Shown here: positions 35,605 to 44,832 of the stretch, piece after piece
Layout: the number at the start of each line of letters is the position of its first letter
How positions within the stretch are numbered: the stretch's first letter is position 1
Assembly (NCBI GenBank): GCA_031421635.1
Contig: JANOPA010000062.1
Coordinates: forward strand, 15,413-79,412
Source of the DNA: JAPOKJ01 sp031421635
Lineage (GTDB): Bacteria > Pseudomonadota > Gammaproteobacteria > Burkholderiales > Burkholderiaceae_E
Reading direction: 5' to 3'
DNA length: 64,000 bases
Program-made: the position numbers and the translations under genes
Notes under the pieces: model-generated
What the model was told of the DNA's origin: nothing
Seen by the model: only the letters and a program-made list of their open reading frames with translations
Database searches by the model: none

Positions 35605-36249
35605 CAGTGATTAAGATCGCCAATATCGTGGAATTATCGGGCGGCGGCGTGACCGCAGGCACCTACTTTCGTGATGGCGTAAAACTCGCCATTAACGAGA
35701 TCAATGCGGCGGGCGGCATCCTCGGTAAAAAAATCGTCGCGACCGATATGGACACCCAGACCAATCCCGGTGTTGCCAAGGGCCTCACTCAAAACGCGAT
35801 TGATGACGCCGTCTTCATCTATCTTAACGAGGAAGAGTCCGCGCGAGCGCATCCCCAAGATAATCGAACTATTTCCGCGAGTGAAAGAGCGCCTGCATAG
35901 CCAAGCCAGTGCTCTTTCTGGCGGGGAGCAAAAACAGCTAGAGATTGGCCGCGCTCTAATGCTACGCCCGAAAGTATTGCTGATTGACGAACCGTCGATC
36001 GGTCTCTCGCCTATTGTCGTTCAAGACTTGTTCAAGCTTCTCAGAAAATTGGTCAACGAAGGTACTACCGTTCTGATGGTGGAGCAAAATGTCAAAAGCG
36101 CGCTTAAAATCTCTGATGAAGCGATTGCCCTGGAATCAGGGCGCTGCGTTCTGCATCAGCCAGCCAGTCAATTGTTGGCCGACCCCAATATTGAGAGACT
36201 TTTTTTGGGTGCAGGGTCAGCCGCCACGGTGAGCTCAATCGCGGGCTAG
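35605..36249 (+). pseudogene. Collapsed branched-chain amino acid ABC transporter (livJ head joined to livF tail)
   Basis: Two halves of different genes are joined. From 35605 the frame reads VIKIANIVELSGGGVTAGTY and INAAGGILGKKIVATDMDTQ, the first ~70 mature residues of a Leu/Ile/Val-type periplasmic binding protein, without its signal peptide. At about 35815 it becomes, in another frame, SPRERIPKIIELFPRVKERL, ALSGGEQKQLEIGRALMLRP and VLLIDEPSIGLSPIVVQ, the C-terminal ~135 residues of the ATPase LivF with its signature and Walker B motifs but no Walker A. The rest of the binding protein, both permeases, LivG and the LivF start are gone. Neither part can work. Confidence 0.85.
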
Positions 36250-36302
36250 TGGTAAACGTGCAAAAAGCGACGTGGATCAATCATTGTTTAGAAGGGCACG
36301 CC

Positions 36303-37832
36303 ATGGGATTCTTATCCGACCAAGAACTTGCAAGACTTCAACCCGCTGAAAGCGTCCTCTTTCCCTCCCCAATTCCGGTGCAATCAGTGTCCAGCGATGA
36401 ATTTATGCCCGCGCGGCAAACTCCAAAGCAAAGAGAGTTTGAAGCGCGCGTGAAATCGCTCGGGGCCAGCTTGGCGAAGCATCAGGGCAAAACCCGACGA
36501 GCTTTCTTCAAAACAGCCTCGGGCATGGCGACTGCCTTCCTCGCAATGAACGATACATATGGTCCGGTGTTCGCCGTGTCTCAAGCGGAGGCTCAGACTC
36601 CGGAACTCGCCAATGAACGCGCCAAGAAGCTGAGCGGGCAGTTCATCATGGACATGCACACTCATTTTTTACGCGATGACACCCGCTTGGAAGGTTTCGT
36701 GGCGAGCCGTGCGGCGGTCGGAAAAGCGGGTTGGAACCCTGCCTTGGGTGAAAAGCAGCAAACCCTTGAAGATTTGAAATTTGCCAACTACCTCAAGGAA
36801 ATTTATCTTGATAGCGATACCAAGGTGGCCTGCATCAGCGGCGCGCCCTCTGAGGTGAAAAGCGATTGGTTTCTGACCAATGACATGAAAGCCAAATCGC
36901 GGGCGACCATCAATGGTATTGCCGGTAGTAAGCGGGCCTTCGCTCACGCCATTTTCACACCCGGCTATCCCGGCTGGATGGAGGCGATTGACGAGGCTAT
37001 CGCCATTCAAAAGCCCGACTCCATGAAGGGCTATACGATTGGTGACAACACCCATAAGAATCTCTCTAAACACCCTTGGCGCTTAGATGATGAGAAGTTG
37101 GTTTACCCCGCTTACGAAAAATTTGCCAAGGCAGGGTTGAAGAATGTATGCATTCACAAAGGCTTGTTCCCGCCTGCCCTGGAACAACAGTTCCCCCATC
37201 TGGTCAGCCACTGCGATGTTAGCGACGTCGGCAGAGCCGCCAAGGATTGGCCTCAACTTAATTTCATTATCTATCACGGCGGCTATCGCTTTGGCGGCGG
37301 CGGCAATTCGGGTGCAGCCTGGGCGCAATTCGAGCGCACTGGACGTGTGGAATGGGTGACCGATCTGGCCGAGATTCCTGGCAAGTTCGGCGTGAGCAAT
37401 GTGTACGCCGATGTCGGTCAGTTGTTTGCGCAAAGCACGATCGCCGAGCCTCGCTTGAGCGCAGTGATGATGGGCCAGCTCATCAAGGGCATGGGTGCGG
37501 ATCATGTGTGTTGGGGCACGGACGCCATTTGGACGGGCGCGCCGCAGTGGCAAATCGAGGCCCTTCGTCGCCTGGAAATTCCTGAGGAGCTGCAGCGCAC
37601 TCATGGCCTCGCGCCACTCGGTGCGGCCGATGGCAAGGTGAAAAATCTGATTTTTGGCGAGAACAATGCGCGACTTTACGGTTTCGATGCCAAGCAAAGA
37701 CAGGCCTTGAGCGACGATGCCATCAGCCACGCCAAAGTACGCTATGCCAAGTTTGGCGAGGGGCGCACTAATTTGACCTACGGGTATGTCGATAAGCCGC
37801 CCACATCCAAAGGCCCCCATGCGCAAAGTTGA
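36303..37832 (+). CDS. Amidohydrolase family protein with Tat-like segment
   Basis: Protein of 509 residues from the ATG at 36303; a GTG at 36249 is an alternative. An unusual ~60-residue polar N-terminus precedes KTRRAFFKTASGMATAFLAM near residue 63, which resembles a twin-arginine signal, so export is likely although the Arg pair sits deep in the chain. The metal-dependent hydrolase domain has MDMHTHFL near 116 (first HxH pair), CIHKGLFPP, LVSHCDVSD, IIYHGGYRFGG and CWGTDAIWTG near 402 (C-terminal Asp). The family includes decarboxylases and hydrolases. The substrate cannot be called. It overlaps the GNAT gene by 14 nt. Confidence 0.85.
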   Translation: MGFLSDQELARLQPAESVLFPSPIPVQSVSSDEFMPARQTPKQREFEARVKSLGASLAKHQGKTRRAFFKTASGMATAFLAMNDTYGPVFAVSQAEAQTPELANERAKKLSGQFIMDMHTHFLRDDTRLEGFVASRAAVGKAGWNPALGEKQQTLEDLKFANYLKEIYLDSDTKVACISGAPSEVKSDWFLTNDMKAKSRATINGIAGSKRAFAHAIFTPGYPGWMEAIDEAIAIQKPDSMKGYTIGDNTHKNLSKHPWRLDDEKLVYPAYEKFAKAGLKNVCIHKGLFPPALEQQFPHLVSHCDVSDVGRAAKDWPQLNFIIYHGGYRFGGGGNSGAAWAQFERTGRVEWVTDLAEIPGKFGVSNVYADVGQLFAQSTIAEPRLSAVMMGQLIKGMGADHVCWGTDAIWTGAPQWQIEALRRLEIPEELQRTHGLAPLGAADGKVKNLIFGENNARLYGFDAKQRQALSDDAISHAKVRYAKFGEGRTNLTYGYVDKPPTSKGPHAQS

Positions 37833-38340
37833 TTGCGAAGAACAAAAGCACAGGCTAGCGATCCTTGATATTTTCAACGACGCGATTGCCAACTCGACCG
37901 CACTCTACGATTACAAGCCCAGAGCGATTGAAAGCATGGTGGCCTGGTTCGCCACCAAACGCCAAAACAACTTCCCGGTGATCGGCCTGGAAGCCGATAG
38001 TGGTGAGCTACTGGGCTTTGCAAGCTACGGCACTTTTCGTGCCTTCCCCGCTTACAAGTACACGGTCGAACATTCAATCTACATTCAGAAGGACCATCGT
38101 GGCAAAGGACTGGGTGCGGTCTTGCTTGAGGCGATCATCAGAGAAGCCGAGGCTCGCGATGTACATGTGATGGTAGGCGGCATTGATGCCAGCAATCAAG
38201 CCAGCATCGCGCTGCATGAGAAGTTTGGATTTGAACATTCGGGCACGGTACGCGAGGCGGGCTTCAAATTTGGACGATGGTTGAACCTTGCGTTTTATCA
38301 AAAGATTCTTAAGACACCGGCTCGGCCGGTGGATGGGTAG
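37819..38340 (+). CDS. GNAT N-acetyltransferase, phosphinothricin-acetyltransferase-like
   Basis: Protein of 173 residues. The ATG at 37819 lies inside the end of the amidohydrolase gene and matches the family N-terminus. The acetyl-CoA site is seen as QKDHRGKGLGAVLLEAIIRE near residue 92 (R-G-x-G-L-G form of the Q/R-x-x-G-x-G/A loop). VGGIDASNQASIALHEKFGF and FKFGRWLNLAFYQ follow, typical of the Pat/YncA group, which acetylates amino acids such as methionine derivatives. Physiological substrate unknown. Confidence 0.9.
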   Translation: MRKVDCEEQKHRLAILDIFNDAIANSTALYDYKPRAIESMVAWFATKRQNNFPVIGLEADSGELLGFASYGTFRAFPAYKYTVEHSIYIQKDHRGKGLGAVLLEAIIREAEARDVHVMVGGIDASNQASIALHEKFGFEHSGTVREAGFKFGRWLNLAFYQKILKTPARPVDG

Positions 38341-38400
38341 TTTCAGAACTCAGTACAGCTCAGTCTATTTAAGGCGCTTTAAATGACCGGATCGATAATT

Positions 38401-39627
38401 TTAGTATCGACATTGACTCATGACATCGCTGAGCTGGAACGGTGAAATAACGTCCACAGTGTGGTCTTGGTGAGACTTAATCGACCAACCCTGTGTCACA
38501 GGTGCAAGCACATAGGCATGTGCAACCTCAGTGTCTTTACAGGCTTGCCAGAACCCTTTAGTAAGGGTCGGCGTTTTTGAAAACTTGATTTCGAAACCTA
38601 TTTTTTTACTGCCGGTATCCACCACAAGGTCGAGTTCTGCTCCTGCCGCCGTTCGGTAGAACCCAAGGTCGGCACCTTTTGGCGCGAGGGCGAAAATCTG
38701 TTCGATCATTAGCCCCTCCCAGGACCGACCAATGATCGGATGACCACTCAAGCTGTCCATGCCATTGAGGTTGAGCAAGGCATGGAGAAGCCCAGTGTCG
38801 CGCACGTAAAGTTTCGGGGACTTGGTGAGTCGTTTTCCTACATTGGCAAAATGCGGCTCCAGCCGACGAAGCATCATCGTATCGACCAAGGAGTCGAGAT
38901 AGCGTCCTACCGTGGCGTGAGAAATGCCGCCCAAGGCCAATGCCATTGAAGATGCGTTAAACAACTGTCCGTGCAGGTGTGCGCTCATTCGCCAGAATCT
39001 ATGCAGGGTTTGGGCAGGCACATTGACGCCAAACTCGCGTAGATCCCTGTTCAAAAAAGTAGAAATGAAGCTTAGCCTCCAATCAAAGGACGAGACCTCG
39101 CTTGGGGCGAGAAAGCTTAATGGAAAGCCGCCTCTTAACCAGAGCTTGTGCATCAGCGATTCCGCATCACTGTTAACTAACTGTAGCTCACTAATCTGGA
39201 TTGGCGTCAATTCGAGGTAGCTCACTCTTCCAGCGAGGGATTCAGAGCTTTGCCTAAGCAACTTGCCTGAGGCGGAGCCCAAAAGAAGAAAGCGCCCTGA
39301 GGTGCGATGTGCATCGATTTCCGGCCGCAGTTGAGCGAATATCTCGGGAACATATTGCACCTCATCCAGGACGACCAAACGATCCCGATGGGATTGCAGG
39401 AAGGCGCTAGCGCCACTTAATCTTTGGCGATCCTCGGGAAGCTGCAAATCGAGATGAACCGCGCCTGGGAAATGGGCACTGATCGCCTTAGCCATCGTCG
39501 TTTTGCCCACCTGGCGAGGGCCTAATAGGGCCACAGCCGGGGCGAAATCGAGTTGTTTTAGAGCCTCCTTCAATAAAGTCCGAGGAATATCTTGTGATGA
39601 AAGCTGAGCGGGAAATTTTTCAATCAT
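38401..39627 (-). CDS. AAA ATPase with DUF4143
   Basis: Protein of 408 residues from the ATG at 39627; a TTG at 39648 would add seven residues. Walker A is ALLGPRQVGKTTMAK near residue 33, Walker B VVLDEVQYVPEIF near 87, and SASGKLLRQSSESLAGR follows. The C-terminal part (YVRDTGLLHALLNL, GRSWEGLMIEQI, GAELDLVVDTGSKKIGFEIK region with a PD-(D/E)xK-like core) matches DUF4143. These proteins are common, patchy in distribution and of unknown function. It is isolated and sits beside an rtcB remnant. Confidence 0.9.
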   Translation of the reverse strand: MIEKFPAQLSSQDIPRTLLKEALKQLDFAPAVALLGPRQVGKTTMAKAISAHFPGAVHLDLQLPEDRQRLSGASAFLQSHRDRLVVLDEVQYVPEIFAQLRPEIDAHRTSGRFLLLGSASGKLLRQSSESLAGRVSYLELTPIQISELQLVNSDAESLMHKLWLRGGFPLSFLAPSEVSSFDWRLSFISTFLNRDLREFGVNVPAQTLHRFWRMSAHLHGQLFNASSMALALGGISHATVGRYLDSLVDTMMLRRLEPHFANVGKRLTKSPKLYVRDTGLLHALLNLNGMDSLSGHPIIGRSWEGLMIEQIFALAPKGADLGFYRTAAGAELDLVVDTGSKKIGFEIKFSKTPTLTKGFWQACKDTEVAHAYVLAPVTQGWSIKSHQDHTVDVISPFQLSDVMSQCRY

Positions 39628-39821
39628 CCTTGCATATTGCTCATCCAACGATCAATATGCAAGGAATATTGATCCTGCAACTGAGAAACGTGGTTCCTCG
39701 TCGCAAAAAAAAGGCCCGGACGAGCTTTTTTAGTGCAACAAGCTCTTGACTATTTAATTGGCGCTTGCGGCGCAACTCCTTTTCATCCGAGATGACAATC
39801 CGATCCACCAGACGGCTCTCG

Positions 39822-39993
39822 TCATGCTTGGCGCGACGCTGGCGCAAGCGCTCGGCGTAAGCTGTGTACCACCTCAACCAGGTCGGTTTAATGTGACATG
39901 ACGACATCAATGTCTTTGTAAGCCGCGGGGATTTCTTTTGGCTCCCATACTCCCGGGAATCACGCCCATCTCACCCAAGCGAGTCGAGATCGC
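39822..39993 (-). pseudogene. rtcB (RNA ligase) remnant
   Basis: From 39993 downward the frame reads TRLGEMGVIPGSMGA, the conserved RtcB segment around VPGSMG. After a frame change near 39945 it reads EPKEIPAAYKDIDVVMSH, a TAA stop where relatives have a Gln codon, and then TDLVEVVHSLRRALAP, the RtcB C-terminus. The block between the two segments is missing, and so is everything upstream. It is a small scar of a tRNA/RNA ligase gene, with a deletion, a frameshift and a nonsense change. Confidence 0.75.
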
Positions 39994-40080
39994 CTAGGCT
40001 ACACTGGATCGCCTACCCAAGACATCCTTGAGACCAATACACCCCACCACAGCCCCCTCCTACCCCAAGAGGCCAGCATC

Positions 40081-41232
40081 ATGACTTCAATCAAACCCTT
40101 CAAGATAGCGATACACGAAGAAGTACTTGTCGACTTAAAGTCTCGCCTTCGTGCGACGCGCTGGCCGGATCAAGAGCTCGTGGGAGATTGGAGCCAGGGA
40201 GCGCCGCTCTCCTGGGTGAAGGACGTTTGCCATTACTGGGCTGAGAACTACGACTGGCGCGCACGCGAAAGCTTGTTGAATCGCTTCGCGCAGTTCACCA
40301 CAGAGATTGACGGGCTCAACATTCACTTCATTCATCAGCGCTCAGCGCATCCTAATGCACGGGCACTTCTGATCACTCACGGCTGGCCGGGTTCTATCGT
40401 GGAGTTTCAAAAGGTGATTGAGCCCCTGGTCAATCCCACGGCCCACGGTGGCGCAGCGAGCGATGCCTTCCACGTGATCTGCCCTTCCTTACCCGGCTTT
40501 GGTTTTTCGGACAAACCGCGGGAAGTGGGTTGGGGGGTGGAGCGTATCGCCAAAACCTGGGGGCTGTTGATGGCTCGCTTGGGGTACTCTGAATACTTCG
40601 CCCAAGGCGGTGACTGGGGTTCCGCCGTCACTCGTGCAATCGGCGTATCCGATAGCGCTCATTGCAGAGGCATTCACATTACGCTTGCGATGGGATCACG
40701 CCCCCTGAGCAATGACAACCTTACACCGGAAGAGCTTGATGCCTTGGCCCGATCCAAGCACTACCTTGACTGGGACTCGGGCTACTCTAAACAGCAGGCT
40801 ACCCGCCCCCAAACCCTAGGTTATGGCCTGGCCGATTCACCTTCAGGACAGGCCGCATGGATTCTAGAAAAGTTCTGGGCCTGGACCGATTGCAATGGCC
40901 ATCCGGAGAACATCCTTTCGCGTGACGAACTGTTGGACAATGTGATGCTGTACTGGGTGACCAACACAGCTACGTCTTCCGCGCGACTGTACTGGGAAAG
41001 CTTTGGACGGGATCGTAGTCGCATGGGGCCAGTACAAGTGCCGGTTGGCGTTGCCGTGTATCCCAAAGAGATTGTGCCCCCAGTGAAGAAATGGCTTGCC
41101 TCCGGCTTTCCCGATATTCGTCATTTTGTAACCATGCCCAAGGGCGGGCATTTTGCGGCTTTCGAGCAGCCAGAATTGTATGTTGAAGACGTGCGTAAGT
41201 TTTTCGCCTTGCTCACCGGTCATCGCTCCTAA
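40081..41232 (+). CDS. Epoxide hydrolase (EHN-type alpha/beta hydrolase)
   Basis: Protein of 383 residues, which should open epoxides to diols. The N-terminal EHN region (PFKIAIHEEVLVDLKSRLRA) is the usual cap-like extension. The alpha/beta core has LLITHGWPGSIVEFQ near residue 98 (HGxP oxyanion motif), PSLPGFGFS, and AQGGDWGSAVTRAIG near 175 with the nucleophilic Asp. MPKGGHFAAFEQPEL near the end carries the catalytic His. A Tyr pair in the lid is expected but not assigned. It leads a run of four same-strand catabolic genes, 55 nt before the VOC gene. Confidence 0.92.
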   Translation: MTSIKPFKIAIHEEVLVDLKSRLRATRWPDQELVGDWSQGAPLSWVKDVCHYWAENYDWRARESLLNRFAQFTTEIDGLNIHFIHQRSAHPNARALLITHGWPGSIVEFQKVIEPLVNPTAHGGAASDAFHVICPSLPGFGFSDKPREVGWGVERIAKTWGLLMARLGYSEYFAQGGDWGSAVTRAIGVSDSAHCRGIHITLAMGSRPLSNDNLTPEELDALARSKHYLDWDSGYSKQQATRPQTLGYGLADSPSGQAAWILEKFWAWTDCNGHPENILSRDELLDNVMLYWVTNTATSSARLYWESFGRDRSRMGPVQVPVGVAVYPKEIVPPVKKWLASGFPDIRHFVTMPKGGHFAAFEQPELYVEDVRKFFALLTGHRS

Positions 41233-41287
41233 AGTAGTGCGCTAGACTCAAAGCAATACTGGGAGCAATATCGCGAAGGAGAGCCAT

Positions 41288-41863
41288 ATGATGGACTTAG
41301 ACAATCCGCTTGCGCGCCCAGAAGCGCTCAAGCTTAGCCACATGGGGTTTTACGTTCGTGATCTCGAACGCATGGGTCGCTTTTACCGAGAGGTTCTAGG
41401 GTTTACCGAAACTGATCGCGGCCAATTAGGCCCGGTGCATTTGATTTTTTTAAGCCGCGATCCTTCCGAGCACCATCAGATTGTTTTGGCAAGCGGTCGG
41501 CCCGTCGACTCAACCTACAGTGTCATCAATCAACTGTCGTTTCGTGTGCCCGATTTGAAAACCCTCAAGTGGGCGCATCAGCGCGCTCTCGCCGAGCCCG
41601 ATGTCAGCGACATGATGCCAGTCACCCACGGTAATGCCATCTCCATTTACTTCCGCGACCCCGAGGGTCATCGCATAGAAATTTTCCTGGACACCCCTTG
41701 GTATTGCGAGCAACCGCTGCGTGAGCCGGTCGACATGAGCCAATCGGACGAGGCCATCATGGCTCATTCTGAGCGCATCACCCGCAGTCGCCCGAAGTTT
41801 CAAGCGCATGACGTGTGGCAGCGCGAACTCGCCGCGTTGATGACGGGTTCTCGGAGTGCCTGA
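41288..41863 (+). CDS. VOC-family protein, extradiol-dioxygenase-like
   Basis: Protein of 191 residues with two betaalphabetabetabeta modules. The expected metal ligands of type I extradiol dioxygenases and glyoxalase-like proteins are visible: His in LSHMGFYVRDL near residue 18, a second His in EHHQIVLA near 62, and Glu in GHRIEIFLDTPWY near 128. A C-terminal extension ends in FQAHDVWQREL. It could cleave an aromatic ring or act as an isomerase or hydratase. It overlaps a FAD monooxygenase gene by 8 nt, which favours an aromatic substrate. Confidence 0.82.
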   Translation: MMDLDNPLARPEALKLSHMGFYVRDLERMGRFYREVLGFTETDRGQLGPVHLIFLSRDPSEHHQIVLASGRPVDSTYSVINQLSFRVPDLKTLKWAHQRALAEPDVSDMMPVTHGNAISIYFRDPEGHRIEIFLDTPWYCEQPLREPVDMSQSDEAIMAHSERITRSRPKFQAHDVWQRELAALMTGSRSA

Positions 41864-43340
41864 TCCCTCCATACCGAAAGTTTTCGACGTCGCAATTGTT
41901 GGCTTTGGTCCAGTGGGAGCCTTACTTGCCAACCAGTTGGGCCAAGCGGGCCTTTCAGTATTAGTGCTTGAAAAAGAGCAGGCAATTTACCCTCTACCGC
42001 GTGCAGTACATTTTGACGGCCCACATGGATGCGCGACCAACTACTATTTTCATCAACCTGATCTCGAAGCTGTACTCCGTGCGGGTACGCAACGTTTTCT
42101 CAATGTCGCAGTGGTGCTCGGCTGCGAAGTCATCACGGTTCAATCGGATGAAGAGCAGGTCTGTCTCACTACAGTTTCGTCTAAAGGTTTCAGCGAAAAA
42201 AATGAAATCGGACACTTTGAATATGAAACTAGGGAAGAGGTCCAAACTTCCCCCACGCAAGATTGGCGGGTGCGCTATGTTGTAGGTTGCGACGGTGCTC
42301 GCTCAATCGTTCGTAAGTCCATGGGTAGCAGCATGGAAGTCCTTGGGCTGGATCAGCCCTGGCTGGTCTTCGATGCGGTACTTAACAGAGAGGTCCCCTC
42401 GCTGCCTGAGCATACGGTGCAATATTGTGATCCGACACGGCCGATGACCTATTGCAACGTCACGCGAAACCGTCGACGTTGGGAAATCATGTTGATGCCG
42501 GGCGATGATGCGGCCGCACTTGTGAAGCCAGAAGTCCTATGGACTTTAGTGAAGCACTGGATCAAGCCCGGCGATGCCGAGATCGAGCGTGCCACGATTT
42601 ATTCTTTTCACTCAGTCATTGCCAAGGGCTGGCGAAACGCTCGCCTGTTGCTAGCAGGGGATTCGGCACATCAAACACCGCCCTTCCTGGGTCAGGGCAT
42701 GTGCGCCGGGATCCGCGATGTGTCGAACTTGGCGTGGAAACTGCAAGCCGTCTTGAGCGGTCGTGCAGACGCGCGATTGCTCGACACCTACGAGAGCGAG
42801 CGCTCGCCCCATGTACGCGCTTTTATTGAACTCGCCGTGAAAATCGGCGACATTATTCAGACCACCGACCCAGCAAAAGCAAAAGCGCGTGACGAGAGGT
42901 TTCTAGCCGGTGCTCCGGAAGTATTTCAGTTTCCAGCTCCGAAGCTAGGTCATGGTCTGAGTAGTGAACTCAGCAATGGATCAGCTGAAGGCTTTGTTGC
43001 GTCGAGAGAGAGTCCCACCGGTCAGATCTTTCCGCAACCCCAGCTCAGAGATAGCGTTTGGCTGGACCAACAACTGGGCACGCACTTCGCAATCATTGGG
43101 GACGAGGCTTTGACTTCTCAAGTTAGCCCCTCTACACGTGACTGTTGGAAAGATTGGAATGTCCAAATCCTCCCCATCGAGGGGGCAGAAATGCAGGCAT
43201 GGTTCAATTCTCACGCGGTGCGTGCGGTTATTCTGAGACCAGACCGTTACATTCTCGGGGTGGCTAATTACCCGGCCCAGTTAGAGGCGATCAGCCAAGC
43301 ATTATTAAATTTCTCTAGGAACACTCATGAAGCTCATTAG
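41856..43340 (+). CDS. FAD-dependent aromatic hydroxylase, MhpA-like
   Basis: Protein of 494 residues starting at GTG inside the end of the VOC gene. It matches class A flavin monooxygenases: AIVGFGPVGALLANQLGQAG near residue 13 (GxGxxG), VVGCDGARSIVRKSMG near 143 (DG motif), and LLAGDSAHQTPPFLGQGMC near 265 (GD motif), resembling 3-(3-hydroxyphenyl)propionate hydroxylase. It should hydroxylate a phenolic ring using NAD(P)H and oxygen, giving a catechol for ring cleavage. It is coupled to the hydrolase gene by a 14-nt overlap. The exact substrate is not shown by sequence. Confidence 0.88.
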   Translation: MPDPSIPKVFDVAIVGFGPVGALLANQLGQAGLSVLVLEKEQAIYPLPRAVHFDGPHGCATNYYFHQPDLEAVLRAGTQRFLNVAVVLGCEVITVQSDEEQVCLTTVSSKGFSEKNEIGHFEYETREEVQTSPTQDWRVRYVVGCDGARSIVRKSMGSSMEVLGLDQPWLVFDAVLNREVPSLPEHTVQYCDPTRPMTYCNVTRNRRRWEIMLMPGDDAAALVKPEVLWTLVKHWIKPGDAEIERATIYSFHSVIAKGWRNARLLLAGDSAHQTPPFLGQGMCAGIRDVSNLAWKLQAVLSGRADARLLDTYESERSPHVRAFIELAVKIGDIIQTTDPAKAKARDERFLAGAPEVFQFPAPKLGHGLSSELSNGSAEGFVASRESPTGQIFPQPQLRDSVWLDQQLGTHFAIIGDEALTSQVSPSTRDCWKDWNVQILPIEGAEMQAWFNSHAVRAVILRPDRYILGVANYPAQLEAISQALLNFSRNTHEAH

Positions 43341-44175
43341 CTTTCTCAACAAAAACATCGCAAGCTACGGCATTGTTCAAGGTGAAGCCGTACTCGATCT
43401 GACACCGGTGTTGGGTGATCAAGCACCCGACCTCAAAACCCTGATCGCTAAAAACCTCATCGGTGCAGCGGCTGATGCTGCCAAGCAAAGTACCTTCAGC
43501 CTCAAGTTGGCCGATCTGACACTTCTCCCGCCGATCCCTAATCCCGGAAAAATATTTTGCGTCGGACTGAACTATGCCGACCATGTGCGCGAGACTGGGC
43601 GCGAGGTCACTGAGAAGGCGGCAATCTTTACGCGCTTTGCGGATTCGCAAGTGGGTCATGGGCAGGCGCTGGTTCGCCCACCTGAGTCCGTGCGTTTCGA
43701 TTATGAAGGCGAGATTGCCATTGTCATCGGCCAAGGCGGCCGACGCATTAAGGAAGCGGATGCCTGGAGCCACATTGCCGGTTATAGCTGCTACAACGAA
43801 GGCAGCATCCGCGATTGGCAAAATTTCACGACCCAGTGGATCGCTGGAAAGAACTGGTGGCATAGTGGCGCCTTTGGCCCCTGGCTCGTCACCAGTGATG
43901 AGATCAAACCTCATCAGAAAATGACGCTCACCACCAAGCTCAATGGCATCGAGCTTCAGCGCGCCACCACTGACATGATGATTCACAGCATTCCCAGCCA
44001 GATTGCTTACATCTCCACATTCACCCCGCTCGAAGCGGGTGATGTGATCGTGACCGGCACCCCAGGTGGGGTAGGCAACAAGCGCACACCGCCGATCTAT
44101 ATGAAAGCGGGCGATACGGTAGAGATTGAAGTCGATGCCGTAGGTATTTTGCGCAACAACATTCGGGACGAGTAA
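43327..44175 (+). CDS. Fumarylacetoacetate hydrolase family protein
   Basis: Protein of 282 residues. The FAH C-terminal domain is clear: IFCVGLNYADHVRETGRE near residue 77, RFDYEGEIAIVIGQGGR near 122 (metal-binding Glu residues), and GDVIVTGTPGGVGNKRTPP near 238. Family members hydrolyse or decarboxylate beta-diketo acids or ring-cleavage products. Because it is the last gene of the run with a FAD hydroxylase and an extradiol-like VOC protein, hydrolysis of a ring-fission product is the likely job. Confidence 0.92.
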   Translation: MKLISFLNKNIASYGIVQGEAVLDLTPVLGDQAPDLKTLIAKNLIGAAADAAKQSTFSLKLADLTLLPPIPNPGKIFCVGLNYADHVRETGREVTEKAAIFTRFADSQVGHGQALVRPPESVRFDYEGEIAIVIGQGGRRIKEADAWSHIAGYSCYNEGSIRDWQNFTTQWIAGKNWWHSGAFGPWLVTSDEIKPHQKMTLTTKLNGIELQRATTDMMIHSIPSQIAYISTFTPLEAGDVIVTGTPGGVGNKRTPPIYMKAGDTVEIEVDAVGILRNNIRDE

Positions 44176-44179
44176 GGCG

Positions 44180-44832
44180 CTACTTCTTGAGCACCAGCGC
44201 GATGCCCGCGGCGGCAATCATGGCCATCCCTAAGTAAGACCATAGGTCTGGCTTATCTCCAAACACGACCCATCCAAGAAAAACGGCTCGAAAAAGGCGG
44301 TGACAGCAGGATCATCATGGGGTGCCACCGCACGGGTGAGGGTCAGGAAAGTAGCCAAGCCCATCGCACCCATAAAGGGCAACAAAGCGTTCCAGGAAAA
44401 GAGCGCACTTCCTGGCCTTGCGATCACCAACACACCGACGAAACTGAGCAGGGCCAACCACCAGCTTAGGGCACTACCGCGCTCGTGAAGGACGTAGCGC
44501 GACATCAAGTTAGCCAATACCGGCGCCAAGAAGACAATGGCCAGGCACTCAGCCAGTGGCAGGACGCGAAAGCCGAGAAACACCATACCGGTGCCCAAGA
44601 CGGCTGACAGGCCACGCAATATCTGCAGGCGCCAGGCCAAAGGTCTAAAAACAGCCAGGCCGGTCTTGCGCGCAGCAAGCGTCCCTAAAAACAGCGCGCT
44701 CAGGCCCATTCGAACCCAAGCGACCATGACCACCGAATAGTCTTGCACCAGGATTTTGACCATCGCATCTACGACCGGCAAAAGACTGGTCGAGCTGATG
44801 GCTAATAAGGCGATTTTCCGCTGATCCGTCAA
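44180..44832 (-). pseudogene. EamA/DMT-family transporter, internally deleted
   Basis: Codons from 44832 encode the first ~190 residues of an EamA drug/metabolite transporter (MVKILVQDYSVVMVAWVRMG, GLSAVLGTGMVFLGFRVLPL, VLANLMSRYVLHERGS). Near 44280 the coding frame is lost. In another frame the last ~33 residues of the family appear: LGWVVFGDKPDLWSYLGMA then GIALVLKK and a TAG at 44180-44182. Roughly 70 residues, two membrane segments, are missing between the parts. The first codon is TTG, fused almost directly to the HD-domain remnant upstream, so the original start is also in doubt. Confidence 0.8.

Noticed and set aside
37083..37892. 269-codon open frame on the minus strand
   Set aside because: It lies opposite the amidohydrolase gene and has no family resemblance; GC-rich codon bias creates such mirrors.
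39641..39910. 89-codon minus-strand frame before the AAA ATPase
   Set aside because: Its first part is the rtcB C-terminus read in the wrong frame; the remainder resembles nothing I know.
43315..44217. 300-codon open frame on the minus strand
   Set aside because: It is the mirror of the FAH-family gene, whose family motifs are clear on the plus strand. The antisense product has no recognisable motif.
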